From Sternotherus odoratus (lineage: Eukaryota > Chordata > Testudines > Kinosternidae), in the NCBI GenBank assembly GCA_032164245.1, contig JAVMKO010000020.1, forward strand, positions 11,807,206 through 11,871,205: DNA of 64,000 nt. Direction: 5' to 3'. The notes beneath the pieces were generated by a model. That model searched no databases. It had not been told where the DNA came from and was given only the letters and a program-made list of their open reading frames with translations. Below are positions 22,595 through 33,361 of the stretch, in pieces. Within the stretch, counting starts at the first letter, position 1. Each line of letters starts with the position of its first letter. The position numbers and the translations under genes were made by a program.

Positions 22595-23060
22595 ACCTTA
22601 CAATCTTCAATGTATTTATCCCCACAACACCCCCATGACATAGGGCAGGGCTAGGATCCCCATTGTACAGATGGGAATTGAGGCACAGGAAGACTGAGGC
22701 TATGTCTACATAGCAGAAAAAATAACCAATCTCTGCCTCAGAGCCCAGGTCAACTGACTCAGGTTCCCGGATCTTGTGCTATGGAGCTAAAACTAGCCAT
22801 GTAGACGGTCTGACTTGGCCTGGAGTGCGAGCTCTGGAACCCGGTGAGGGAGGTGGGTCTCACAGCCCAGGCTCCAAGCAGCAATGTCTACACTGCTCTA
22901 CCCTAGCATGAGCTCCGTGGCCTAGGCTTTGTTACAGGGAGGGCTGTGGTGGGTTTGTTTTGCCACGTAGACATCCCCTAAGTGACTTCCCCAATCCATT
23001 ATGCAGCAGAGCAGAAAACTGAAACCAGGCTCACAAGTCCCAGGTTAGCACCATAATTCA
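22595..23060 (-). repeat. MIR-like SINE, antisense, split by a MITE
   Basis: 'atgtatttatccccacaac', 'gtacagatgggaattgaggc' and 'acaggaagactga' on the left. On the right it resumes 'taagtgacttccccaatcca' with 'gaaaccaggctcacaagtcc'. The interruption falls between 'agac' and 'gtgactt', a normal CORE junction. Confidence 0.7.
22698..22978. mobile_element. Harbinger-like MITE inside a SINE
   Basis: 281 bp, starting 'ggctatgtctacatagc' and ending 'gccacgtagacatcccc'. The inverted ends share ATGTCTAC. The flanks are TGA (22695-22697) and TAA (22979-22981), read as a diverged TAA duplication. Confidence 0.6.
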
Positions 23061-23064
23061 TTTC

Positions 23065-24420
23065 AGTTCTTATAGCTGGGGTGAGGAGAAAATGCCATCC
23101 TCTCAATCAGGATTGGACTGCATGGAAGCTAAAGCACAGAGGCTTTCCAAGGCTCCATCGCCAAGTCCCTCCATTTCTCCCTGAAGGTGCAAAAGAACTG
23201 ACCAGATCCAAGTCAGCCCCTCACTAAAGCAGCAGGTGATCTTGAAACACCACTCGGTGAATGTCCCCCTTTCGAGACCACAGTTAACCAAAGCCCCAGC
23301 TCCAAACACCCTAAACTTCGAAGGTGTTCAAAATATGAGCCTGGATCCATTTTGAAAATGGCTCCCATCTTTATGAGCTGGACCAAAACCTCCAGAGCCC
23401 CACCTTCCTAACATATTGGGGTAGTCCAAATCTGGGGCCAGATCTGGATTTTGTGACTCAATCTCCTCTCAAGTCACCCCAAGTCTTGAGCACATTGGCA
23501 GAATTCCAGCTCACCAGCTTTGAATATTTTTTTAGAGGGAGCTAGGCCTCATACTTTTGCATGACTGACTCCTACCATCTAGTGGGCTCTTGAAGGTATA
23601 TCAGCTTCCCAGTCAATCCTGAAAACTCTGCGTTCTACTTAGCATAAATTGGGTGCCCATTTTACAGAGTAAGAAGTAAGAATAGAGCGATTCTTGCACC
23701 ATTTAGGGTATAGACCAGGCATAAAAATCTCCCTGGAGATCTTGGAGAAGATGATCTTCCCAGTAATATGTGACGTCACTTGATTCCTAAAAGTCTCTGA
23801 GTATGTCCCTGCTGCAATCACAGGGCGTGATCACTTCTTGAGTAGCTACCTTTAATCTAGCTAGCTCAGTATTGGAGCCGTGAAGCTGAGGCAATGCATA
23901 CTTCAGCACAGGCTAGCTACTTGAGTAATTATCCAGGTTTCCAGGCAGGCTTGTACAACCTGAACTGAAGCACGTTCTGCTGCAGCTTCACTTTTTGGAG
24001 CCTTGAGCTAGCTAGATGAAAGTTAGCTCCGGTATGTCTGCACGAGCTGCAATCACACATAAAGAGGAGTCCAAAGGGAAAAACTGAAAGTCATAGGTCA
24101 GTTTAGAAAGGGTATCACTCAAACCTGAGACTTTAGGATAAATGTAGGGGGAATTAACAAGGATCCTTCTCCAGCTCCCTGCTGCCTGGAAGGAGTTCAT
24201 GTTGGACCGTTTGCTCAAGAGGGTCGATTATATGGCTGCGTGAAATCCAATCCGGAGCTCTGTGATGCCCCGGTGATGGCCTTTGATGTGGTGACTGCAG
24301 CAACACGCTCAAAGCAGATGCTGGGAGTCAAACGCCGGAGAAGATCAGATACAACCTGCTGTCTGGCCTCTTCTTCAGCCATGAAGGTCTCCCCCACTGC
24401 CCCGGTGTAGACTTATGGAC
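23065..24420. other. Non-coding DNA with a possible old repeat
   Basis: 23300-23480 ('aaaatatgagcctggatcc', 'ggccagatctggattttg') has the wording of an old interspersed repeat I cannot name. The rest shows nothing recognised. Confidence 0.35.
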
Positions 24421-24639
24421 CAACATGCAGCTTAGTGAAATACCTGTGCCGGGGGGGGTCCTCTACCTTGGCTGTGCCTGAGGGCTGAGTGACTGCAGGC
24501 TCTGTTGGATAGGTGAGCCGTGGCTGCTGGTTTGCCACACACAGGGCTCCCTTTTAGCCAGCCGTGCTTTCTTCAGGCCTCAGGGGTGCTGTGCATACCC
24601 TCCGTGGCTCGCCACACACCCACCAACCTGCGGGCGGGT

Positions 24640-24805
24640 CCTTCCGCTGAGTGCTTTTCCTGCGATAAGCAGGGCTATTAGGCAAATTCATTATTGACTG
24701 TTGCATATTAGATTCCTTTTTTTTTCTTTTATGCCAACACAACTAATAAAAATGCACTTTATCTTTCTGGATTTATGGGTTTGTAAAGCCACTTTCATGT
24801 ACCTT
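24640..24805. promoter_or_regulatory. Candidate conserved non-coding element
   Basis: Repeat-free AT-rich block with 'gctattaggcaaattcatta', 'gttgcatattagattcc' and 'aactaataaaaatgcac'. Homeodomain and octamer-like words are dense. Function is inferred. Confidence 0.3.
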
Positions 24806-25750
24806 GGGGAATCAGGGGATTAGCGGAGTATTAAACATCTCCAGTGAAAATGCCACTCAGGTGAAAAGGAGTGGGGAAGAGGGAGGGAGGGATTCAAGGG
24901 CAAGGAAGGAGCTGAAGCAAACCTGGCAAAAATATGGCTTTAATATATTGTCAAAGAACAAAAACCTCGTAAAAAGTTATCACCAGATACGAGGAGTTTG
25001 TAACGCAGCTGATTGTGAATTCTGCCCAGGAACCTTTCCTGTAGCTGAGAGCCATTAAGTAAAATTCAGGCTGATCCAGATGCCAAGATGTAGCCTGACT
25101 GGAAGGAGAAGGGAGGATGCAGAGGGAGAATAATTTTATCAGCACCCATGATGCCTCTTGTTGCAAAGCGGCTCCCAAGGTGGTGGTGTGTCTTCCACAC
25201 ATTCCAATAAAACATTCAGCTTCAAAAATAACATGCTCTAAAAGGCATAAATCCTCAAGGAAATGGGAGAGGTGGCAAAGGGACAGGGTGCCAAGGAGAA
25301 GGGGGTATGAGAGAAGGAGGGGGCATGCAATAAGGGGAGGGAAGGATATAGGAGGATTCCCAAATTTAGCCAACTCAATGTCCCATTAAAACTCTCTCTT
25401 AAACAATCCACTTCTGATGATGTCTCTCTTCTCTTCAGGCTGTAATTCTGCTCCCACTGGGATTTTTACCTGAGCTTTCAATGGGAGCAGGATCGGAGCC
25501 CTCTGCTATCTGACCTCTCTGACAAATACAGCATTTCTTCTCTTCTCTCTGCTCTCCTCTTTCAGAGCCCAGGGAGTCAAAGACGGGGAGGGTGCTCAGC
25601 TTCCAGCCGAGCCGGCAGAGGGCTTGCGTGAAGCATCTGGGAATTGCCGGGAGGAACCCACCGGGAAATGCAGGTGAGCCGTACATAGCTGTTGTAAAGA
25701 AGGAGACGAAAATTTGAAAGGCAAAACAACTGTGCCTGTTACTCAGAAGC
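24805..25750. other. Non-coding DNA, nothing recognised
   Basis: 24930-25060 is AT-rich and repeat-free and could be weakly conserved. 25250-25370 is purine-rich. No gene is supported. Confidence 0.35.
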
Positions 25751-25757
25751 TATTGGG

Positions 25758-25838
25758 ATTGATGTCTCCAATTTCTTCTTATGTCTATATGTCTATAATT
25801 GATGTCTCCAATTTCTTCTTATGTCTATATGTCTATAA
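25758..25838. repeat. Exact 40-bp tandem duplication
   Basis: The unit beginning 'attgatgtctccaatttc' at 25758 is repeated from 25798 with no difference over the full 40 bases. Two copies only. Identity points to a recent slippage or duplication event, or an assembly artefact. Confidence 0.95.
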
Positions 25839-25839
25839 T

Positions 25840-26535
25840 GTGGCTACTCTGGCAATGGTGAGATTTCCCTATAGCTGCAGCAGTCTTGTTCACCATGTGC
25901 AGCATATTTGCTCCCTGAGCATGCGATAGCGCTGTAGTGGAGCTAACAAAAACAACCACCCCTTTCTTTCAGCATCTTCCAATCAGGACCCCTGGGGCTA
26001 CAATTACTGCTACTTTGTTGCTGGGATATGTCCACTACCAGTAAATGCCTCAATGGTGACTTGAAAGCAGAATCCAATTGAGCATCTCACAATGACACTA
26101 TTTTGAAATGCCTGCCCACACAGCCAGCTTTCCACAGAGTGACTTCCAACTGAGGTAAGCTCAGCAAGACACCATCAATCTCAGCCAGAGGGATCCTTAT
26201 TTGTCTTTACCTGATAGAAGTCCTGCCCATGGACCATGAGACTTCCCTGTCTCCACTCATGTATAGGATGTGCTAGGCTTGCCAGCTCTTGTGATATTAA
26301 TTGCTAACCCCCCAACTCCTGGAGTCATGTGATTATATGAGAACCTCAGCTTTAATTAAAAAAAGGTTTTAGCCCTCATTTTTGCAGAAAAAGCTTGGAA
26401 ATGTAACCCCCTAAGGACTCACAAAAACAGACGTCAGAGGGGGGAAAGTGCATTATTTTTAAAAGTTTCAAGATTTGGGAGAGTCTGACTGGTTAGTGTT
26501 GGAGACACAATACTAGACGTTAGGCAGAGTGATTC
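25840..26535. other. Non-coding DNA, nothing recognised
   Basis: No tract, repeat family or coding signal identified. Confidence 0.35.
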
Positions 26536-26544
26536 CAACATCTT

Positions 26545-26895
26545 CAAGTTAATTTGCAAAGTGCTGGGCACGTTTCAAGCTCATTTGCATGGGGTGATTT
26601 TGAGGCGGTCAAGGATTATTCATTCTCTCTCTGCCTTTGTAGAGGACTGAGGCATTATTTTTTGGTCTGCCAGTCTCCCTCAGAGAGGAATATCCTCATT
26701 ATTGATGGGGATATTTTTTATCTTCTGCAGAAAGGAAGGCGTAACAAACTAGCTCTGCTTCCAGAATAACAACGAGGGCATTTTCTAGCACTAGGTTCAG
26801 GAAGGCGAGGGATTCATCTTGTAATTGACGCTTCAAAGAATTGCAAGGACAGCCTGAGCCATCAGTGGTGTAAATTAGCTTCCTGTTCAAGTTTA
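26545..26895. promoter_or_regulatory. Candidate conserved non-coding element
   Basis: Repeat-free. Contains an octamer-type site ATTTGCAT at 26583-26590 preceded by 'caagttaatttgcaaag', and 'ttgtaattgacgcttc' and 'gtaaattagcttcc' downstream. The length (about 350 bp) and motif density resemble developmental enhancers. No direct evidence of function. Confidence 0.35.
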
Positions 26896-26984
26896 TATAT
26901 ATGACTAGAGTGCGTCAGTCCCTTCTTCCCAAAGAAATGCAGGAGCAAGCCTGGCCTTTGAGAGAGAAAAGCTTGTCCAGCAAG

Positions 26985-27190
26985 AAGGGTGCTAGCCTGA
27001 AGCATACCTGGGTTCAGTTCTCTGCCTCAGCTACCGACCACTGTGTGACCTTGGGCAAGTCACTTCCCCTCTCTGTGCCTCAGTTCCCACCTGCATAATG
27101 CAGGTAACAGCACTTCCCTACCTCCCAGCGGCGTTGTGGGGTACTCGGCTATTACAGTAATAGGGGATACGTACCTGACATAGCTTGGTT
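26985..27190 (+). repeat. MIR-like SINE
   Basis: 'agcatacctgggttcagttc', 'ctgtgtgaccttgggcaagt' and 'tctgtgcctcagttcccacc' are the sense head and CORE. The tail is degenerate ('ggctattacagtaatagg'). Confidence 0.75.
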
Positions 27191-27194
27191 TGTG

Positions 27195-28315
27195 GTTGGG
27201 GAATTTCTATGTCTACATCAATCGATTGCATGAGCTGGGAGGAGAAAGGTGTCAGAAATCCCTGCCTGCCAATCACAGCAACTCAACTGCATACCTAGTG
27301 CAGTGGCCATCCCACCATGAAAAGAGGTTTTGGGCCTGACACTTAACCCATGGGAAGGACTAGTGCTGTTGCCATTCTGGGTGAGGCATTTCACAGGAAG
27401 GTGCTCAAATGCCTTTCACAGCTGCTCCATTGATCCCCAACATCATAATCATTTACTTCAGTGGCGCTCTGCTGACATCCCCTAGATGGGAATCTGATCA
27501 ATTGTCTGTTTACACTAAAGCCCATATAACCCTACAAGGACTATTAGCATTGATGTGGTGTGTGAGACAGCGACACCGGCAACTTGGACCCAAAGCTAGA
27601 GACCCTGGGTCAGATGTTTGGCTGCATACAAACTAACAGAGATTCACTAGAAGACCCAGCTTCCATCCTTCCTTAGCAACCCAGCCAAGGCATTTCCACA
27701 TTTGACACTTAAAACACGAGATGTAATTGTTGGACATAGAAGTCCTTATTCTGCTTCTCAAGCCTTTCTGTGTGCTGATAAAAGCATGGAATGCAACGAA
27801 AACTGCCCTGGGGCTTGCTAGGGAGAGAAAAAGAAGAAAGAGGGAGGAAGGGCAGGGAAGGAACAAAGCACAAAGTACTGCAGAGAAGATCGAGAAAATG
27901 AAAACTTTGAAATATTTTTACCAACAGAGAACTTGGACATTGTCCTCTGAAGGGAAGGGAGACAGAACTCTTTGTCTCCAGGGTTTCCTTTAGCAAACCC
28001 AAAGTCAAAAGTAGGAGCTCTGTTGGGTTCTTGTGTATTAAAGAGGCACTGTTGTCTCTTGGAGAACTTTGAACAACTCTGCTTAGAAACAGTCGTGCTT
28101 CTGTATCACATGGTTTTGGTATTTCTCTTCCTCTAAAAAAAAAAAAAGATTGCTAATGACGCTTGCACTGAAACAGGGATATTTCTCTTCTTTCAGAGGC
28201 TGACTGCCCCTGCTACTCGTTCCCCACCAGATGCTGCAACGAATAGTTCTGGCCTTCAGTTACGCGTAATGAATTCTGGCAGGTATCGATGTTTTGTTTC
28301 CACACAATTGTATGT
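27195..28315. other. Non-coding DNA, nothing recognised
   Basis: A purine-rich stretch at 27820-27970 and an A13 run at about 28135-28147 are the only marked features. Confidence 0.35.
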
Positions 28316-28319
28316 TTCT

Positions 28320-28690
28320 TAGAAGGATAATGCTTCTGCGCTCCTATGACATCTCCCACCCTGAGATCTCAATGTGCTTTACAAATGTTCGGTGAAATCC
28401 ACCCTTGTGCAGAGGGCAGCGCAAAGGTTATATACACCATTTGCTGCCATTAGTGTTTCTCAAAGTGTATTAGAGTAATGCCTACCAGAGATCAGGGCTG
28501 CATGGTATATACATGGCACTGTATAAACACACAGTGAAAGACAGTTCCTGCACAACAGAACTTGCAGTCTAAACAAACAAGAGGTAGGAGGGGAAACAAA
28601 ATCAGAGAGGTGGTGTGACTTGCCCAACATCACATTGCAGGATAGTGGCTGTAATGGGATTATCACTCCCATCATCTGACTGCTTGCCTC
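28320..28690 (-). repeat. MIR-like SINE with L2-like tail, antisense
   Basis: 'ctcaatgtgctttacaaatg', 'cactgtataaacacacagtg' and 'cttgcagtctaaacaaacaa' are the antisense tail. 'tggtgtgacttgcccaaca' is the antisense CORE. Confidence 0.65.
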
Positions 28691-28694
28691 TGAT

Positions 28695-30130
28695 CTCCTT
28701 GCCTCTTCACTATCCCATGAACAAGTAATGAGTCCAACACAGATCTATTCCTTTGGATCCCACATACTTTGATCAAGTGTAAACCTAGTCTAGGGTTTTT
28801 GCAACATGAAAACCATGCTTTTGTCAGACACTAATATTTACTGCCTTTCAGTGACAGAATTTGGGGCTACTCAATGAAACTAAAAGGCAGGGTTGAAATC
28901 CTGGCCCTCTTGATGTTCAGATTCAGATCCAGATTAGGAATGAATTTGAGGTTAAAGACCAGGGTTTGGGAACCACCGAAATACTATCATTGTAATGAAC
29001 TGGACTGTATGCTTATCCTCCACTGCTTTCTCTTGGATGAAATCAGTACTGCTTAGCTATGTCATAGACCCTAAAGTGCTACTGGGAGATTTTCCTTTAG
29101 TTCTAATGGGGGTGGCCTGTGCTATTAGCTGAATTATATCCCTACTGTTGCCATGAAGTTCTGTGTGTGCAGTGTAGTGACTTCACTGCCCGATGTCCAC
29201 AACACTGTGTTGTGCTATTTAACTATACACCATGCTCACGTGTTTATAGCATATCAGAACTGGGAGGGCTAAGAGCTCCTGGCTTGCAACATTTAGATAT
29301 TAATATGAAAAGGTCTTACTGATAACTTTTTCTCATTATTTCTGTGTTAATGTAATTTCATGCAAACTTCCCCTTTCCGACACCGCTCCTGACTACCTCT
29401 ACACTTGTTCTATGCTGGATCCGCCCCCCAGCAATGCTAATAACAGCTTCTGGATCATTTTTATTCATTTTGTGCATTTCACTCACAGTACTTCATGTGA
29501 CTTATGTATCCCCTGAAGCTCATATTTCTATTTGAATTGCAGGGCAAGTAGTGGGTTTTAACATTCTGACGGCACACACATTCTTCTTTCCCTTGAAATG
29601 AAAGATCATTTGAACTTTGAATTGCATTAGCATGACATTTTTCTACTAAATTACCCTGGCTGCACTCAACAGTCTGAAAAGAAACAAACCACTTTTAACT
29701 CTGTGTAGGTTAGGTAAATTTATAAACATCAGAAGTAATGCAGGAAGGATGGAGGGGGAGGTATAGGGCTGGAGAAGTATTTGGCATTCTCCCCGGTGGA
29801 GGCAAAGCCCATCTGTGATCCTTCCAGATCTGAGCCAGGACGTACACCGTCCTTTTCCAGGACACATTGGAACCACTGAGGCCTGAGCGTTAGTCACTAA
29901 CTAATCAGGAGTCAGTTAAGCCAGCAGGGTTTGCAGCTGGGATGCTTCGTGTTCACTGTCTATTTAGACACAAGCTAACAGTATTGATGTCCCTCTAACT
30001 TCCACAATCTATCTGCCTACCTACGGTACCTATTCAGATCACTATAGTGTGCAGGAACGTGGTGGAAAGAATGAAGGTTATCAAGGACTGTACAATTTAC
30101 TGCTGATTTTTTTGCTTTCTCTTCCACACG
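28695..30130. other. AT-rich non-coding DNA
   Basis: No gene and no confidently named repeat. Several TTAAT/ATTTGAA words around 29460-29660 are ordinary for AT-rich DNA. Confidence 0.35.
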
Positions 30131-30290
30131 CTAAATAGGTAAAACAGGCATGAATAACTATCCTCATTTCAGAGATGTGTAACTGAGAGATTAAGTAATT
30201 TGCCCAAGTCCACACAGGAAGTCTGGGGTAGAGCCAGGAATCAAACCCATCTCTCCAACAAGCCCCTTAGTCACAAATGGCATCCCCCCA
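30130..30290 (-). repeat. MIR-like SINE CORE, antisense
   Basis: 'cctcatttcagagatgtgta', 'gattaagtaatttgcccaag' and 'gagccaggaatcaaaccc' are the antisense CORE and box B. Confidence 0.7.
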
Positions 30291-30459
30291 CTTTAAACTA
30301 TAAGCCCTCTTCTTCCCATCACAATCCATAAACACTGCCAATTTAATTGTTTCAAAACCCTGTCTCAGAAAAACCTTGAACTTCAGGGTTTTCAGAATCC
30401 TGATCTATATCTGAATTTTGTATCTTGAATTCAACCTCTAGCTGAGACATTTTTAAGAG

Positions 30460-30668
30460 TAACAGCTTTCATTCACAGAGACGCTACCTAGGATAAGAGT
30501 TCAAGGATTATTGATCCTCATGCTCCAGGGGATGAAGAGGTCTATGCTGGGGTCAGGAAGGAACCTCCCCCCATGGGAAAATATTGCACAGTTTAAAGTA
30601 TTGTGGGTGTTTTGTGCCATTCTCTAAAGCAGCTAGGCTACTTGACTAGATAAACCATTGTCCTGTTC
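30460..30668 (+). mobile_element. CR1 LINE 3' end, third subfamily
   Basis: 'ggggtcaggaaggaacctcc', 'gctacttgactagataaacc' and 'attgtcctgttcaagtatg' match a CR1 subfamily's 3' untranslated end. No coding sequence is preserved. Confidence 0.65.
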
Positions 30669-30779
30669 AAGTATGCACAGAAGTTCCTGTGTGAAGTCTG
30701 TGCATTGCTATTGAACTGTTTTGAGAAATGGCAGACATCTTGTTTAGAATGGAGAGGAAGGATGCTCTCTGGGTTAAAG

Positions 30780-31020
30780 AATTGCACTCAACTCAGCACC
30801 GGGTTTAGTTCCAAGCTCTGGCATAGCCTCACAACGTAACCTTGGTGAAATTATTTAATGTCTTGTGCCTCATTTCCCCATCTGCAAAATGGGGGGATAA
30901 TAACACTCCCTTGTCTGTCTATTTAGATTGCAAGTTCTCTGGGGCAGGGACTGTCCTTTATATGTCTATGCAGCATCCCGCACAGCAGAGTCCCAATCGC
31001 CGGTGGTGTTTCTAAGTGGA
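30780..31020 (+). repeat. MIR-like SINE, full length with L2-like tail
   Basis: Head ('accgggtttagttccaagct'), CORE ('acgtaaccttggtgaaatta', 'cctcatttccccatctgc') and tail ('tagattgcaagttctctggg', 'gcagggactgtccttt') lie in the canonical sense order. This is the best copy for defining the family here. Confidence 0.8.
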
Positions 31021-31334
31021 GACTTAAGAATAGCATTTCTCTCTCTCCCCGAGCATTAAGGAAATGATCCCACTTCAACAGAACATCTCCATTCCTCCCC
31101 ACTCCAGAGATCATGGCAGTGCCCAGCTATCCCCAAGGCCATCAGCCTGTGATATTAAAGAGTGGCTAAGAGTTCAGGACTAGAAAACCCTGGCTGTGCC
31201 CCTATCTGCACTTTAACCCCGAGAGCAGTTCCCTTCTTGTTGCCCTTCTTCCCCCATCTGAGCAGTGGTTTGTTCTAAGTGGCTCCCGCCCCTTCCCATG
31301 CCCAGGCTGGCATCTCCCAGGATGAATCTACAGG

Positions 31335-31685
31335 TTTTTTAGACCTTGGCCTTCTGCATTTACAGACAATGCATTTCCATCTGAAAAGGGAACTTAAAAG
31401 CTATTAGTCAGGGAACACGGCAGATAGTAACTATAGCAATGCATCAATCACCGTGCGGTAATTACACACCACTGGGCTGCCTGTAAAGGCCAGTCTACCT
31501 GGCAGAAAATGGCAGTAATCAGCCTATTGGCAGCAGACAATACGGCATCATTTGTAATTCTTATGGCTGCATGTTCCTTGTTTCACAGGGGCTGGATGCT
31601 AATCAATGAGTTGCCATAGTTACCTGGCATGGCACAGCTATCAATACGTGATGAGATGCAAGAAAATTAGAGAGGCTTTCAGCTG
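31335..31685. promoter_or_regulatory. Strong candidate conserved non-coding element
   Basis: A repeat-free block of about 350 bp with TAATTA at 31459-31464, 'agcaatgcatcaatcacc' (PBX/HOX-like) just before it, and a compound 'atgctaatcaatga' site at 31596-31609. 'ggcagtaatcagcctattgg' adds a CCAAT-like word (on the other strand). The composition and clustered homeodomain sites are those of a developmental enhancer. This is inference and no target gene is visible. Confidence 0.4.
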
Positions 31686-31712
31686 TGACTGCTGGGAGGA
31701 GCTCAGAGAAGC

Positions 31713-31741
31713 GGGGGGGGGGGGGGGGGGGGGGGGGGGGG
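31713..31741. repeat. Poly-G run (G29)
   Basis: An uninterrupted run of 29 G on the + strand, able to form G-quadruplex in principle and prone to sequencing length error. Confidence 0.95.
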
Positions 31742-31799
31742 AATGGACCTAACCCTATCGAGTGCAACAGGACTTATATTATGAGTAGAATTACAGCAT

Positions 31800-32040
31800 C
31801 ACCTAGATGACTCAACCAAGATTGGGGGCCCAGTCATACTGGGCCCTGTACAAACACATAGCAAGAGACAGTACCTGCCACAAAGACCTTACAATCTAAA
31901 TAGACAAGATAGACACACCTTGGGAGAAGAAACAGAAGGTAAAGTGACTTCACCAAGGTCACGCAAGAAGAATGTGGGAGATTGGGGAACTGAAACCACA
32001 TCCAAGGGGGCCTAGCCCAGAATCATCCCTTCTCTGAATG
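31800..32040 (-). repeat. MIR-like SINE with L2-like tail, antisense
   Basis: 'gggccctgtacaaacacata' and 'accttacaatctaaatagac' are the antisense tail. 'gtaaagtgacttcaccaagg' is the antisense CORE. Confidence 0.75.
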
Positions 32041-32058
32041 CAGAAGGGTTTGGGAGGA

Positions 32059-32081
32059 ATAGAATAGACTAGACTAGACTA
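32059..32081. repeat. Short (TAGAC)n tandem repeat
   Basis: Three to four units of TAGAC/TAGAA in a row. Confidence 0.8.
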
Positions 32082-32494
32082 TCTTTGTGGTTTTAATGAG
32101 AAAGTTTAGTCCTACAAACTCAGCCAGCCACATCAGACACAGTAGAACTTCAAAATCTGCTCCCAAATTCAGAGACTTTCCTCTTAATCTTAGTCAAACA
32201 TGTCCTAAGGGGAGAAGGAAGATTTTTGCTAACGATCTAATTACTTTAATATGCAGCAATATTAAAAAAGAAAGTGACACTTGATGTTCAAGAAATTTAA
32301 GCCTAGTTACAAATCAATTAACTTCCTAAATTGTTCTTATTAAGGTAATTAAATTACCTACTTCAAGCTAGAAATTGCAGAGAAACCTTGAATCTTTTTT
32401 ATTTTTATCCACTGCTGCATGAAAACACTGTTCTGTGGTTCACTTGTGAGACTGAGTTGTCCTGATATGTTAAACATGTCACAGCAGGAAGGCA

Positions 32495-32700
32495 GTTTTG
32501 TCTGTTGGTAAGAACAGAGAGACCGGGAGTTGGGGCTCCTGGGTTCTAAACTCAGCACAAGAGTGTGGTGAAGTGGTTAAAGCAAGTTGTAGGGACTGTG
32601 GGTTCTAGACCCAATACTGGAAGGATGTATGGTCTGTTGTTTAGAGCAGGGCACTTGGAGTCAGAATATCAGGTATTGTTCCTCCAGTAGGCACTCAACA
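32495..32700 (+). repeat. Three tandem tRNA-like SINE heads
   Basis: Three successive head units: 'ggggctcctgggttctaaac', then 'gtggtgaagtggttaaagca' with 'actgtgggttctagaccc', then 'ttgtttagagcagggcactt'. Each looks like box A / box B of the MIR-type SINE promoter, but no body follows. Confidence 0.5.
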
Positions 32701-33355
32701 ACCCTAATTTCCAGTCAATTATCTGATATCAGACTCATTACACCAATTCTCAGCTTGTCTTGTCAGTTACATCAGCTAATACCAGGTTCTTTCCACTCGT
32801 TCTTAGTCCCACTTTGGTGTGTAGCTAATGTGCTGTAAAACAGGCTTTAGTTTACCTGTATATTGCCTGACGCAGCCTGTCTGCAGCTGCGATCACCATA
32901 AAAACAGGCCTTATTTCCAGAGATATTCTCAGCCACCACAACTGGGCATTTAGTGACGCCAGGACCCTGATTCCCCACTGCCTGGTTTATTGTGTCCTTA
33001 TATTTACCTGTGCAAAGGGAATGGAAAACTCTATCACTAGATTCTGATCTGGGAGAGGGTTTGCACTCACTTGGCCCAGGGGTAAATGCCTACACAAGAT
33101 GCAGGGCAGTGGAGAATCAAGTCTCTGGGGTGTGTTTGTGTGGAGTTTTAGGGAGGACGATTCATTTTTAAACACTGGAGATAAAAAGGGAATGCCGGAT
33201 CTGATACTGGCTAAGCTGTTAAATAACCATAGCAGCCTCTTGTGGGTATGGAGAGTGTTACAGACATGAGCTGTTTGAATCTTAGGGCCTGACCCCGCCA
33301 GCTCTTATTTGTGAGTTGTCTCATTTCCTCACAGGAATGAGGACCACTGCAGTGA
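32700..33355. other. Non-coding DNA, nothing recognised
   Basis: No gene or clear repeat seen. Confidence 0.35.
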
Positions 33356-33361
33356 GTAATA

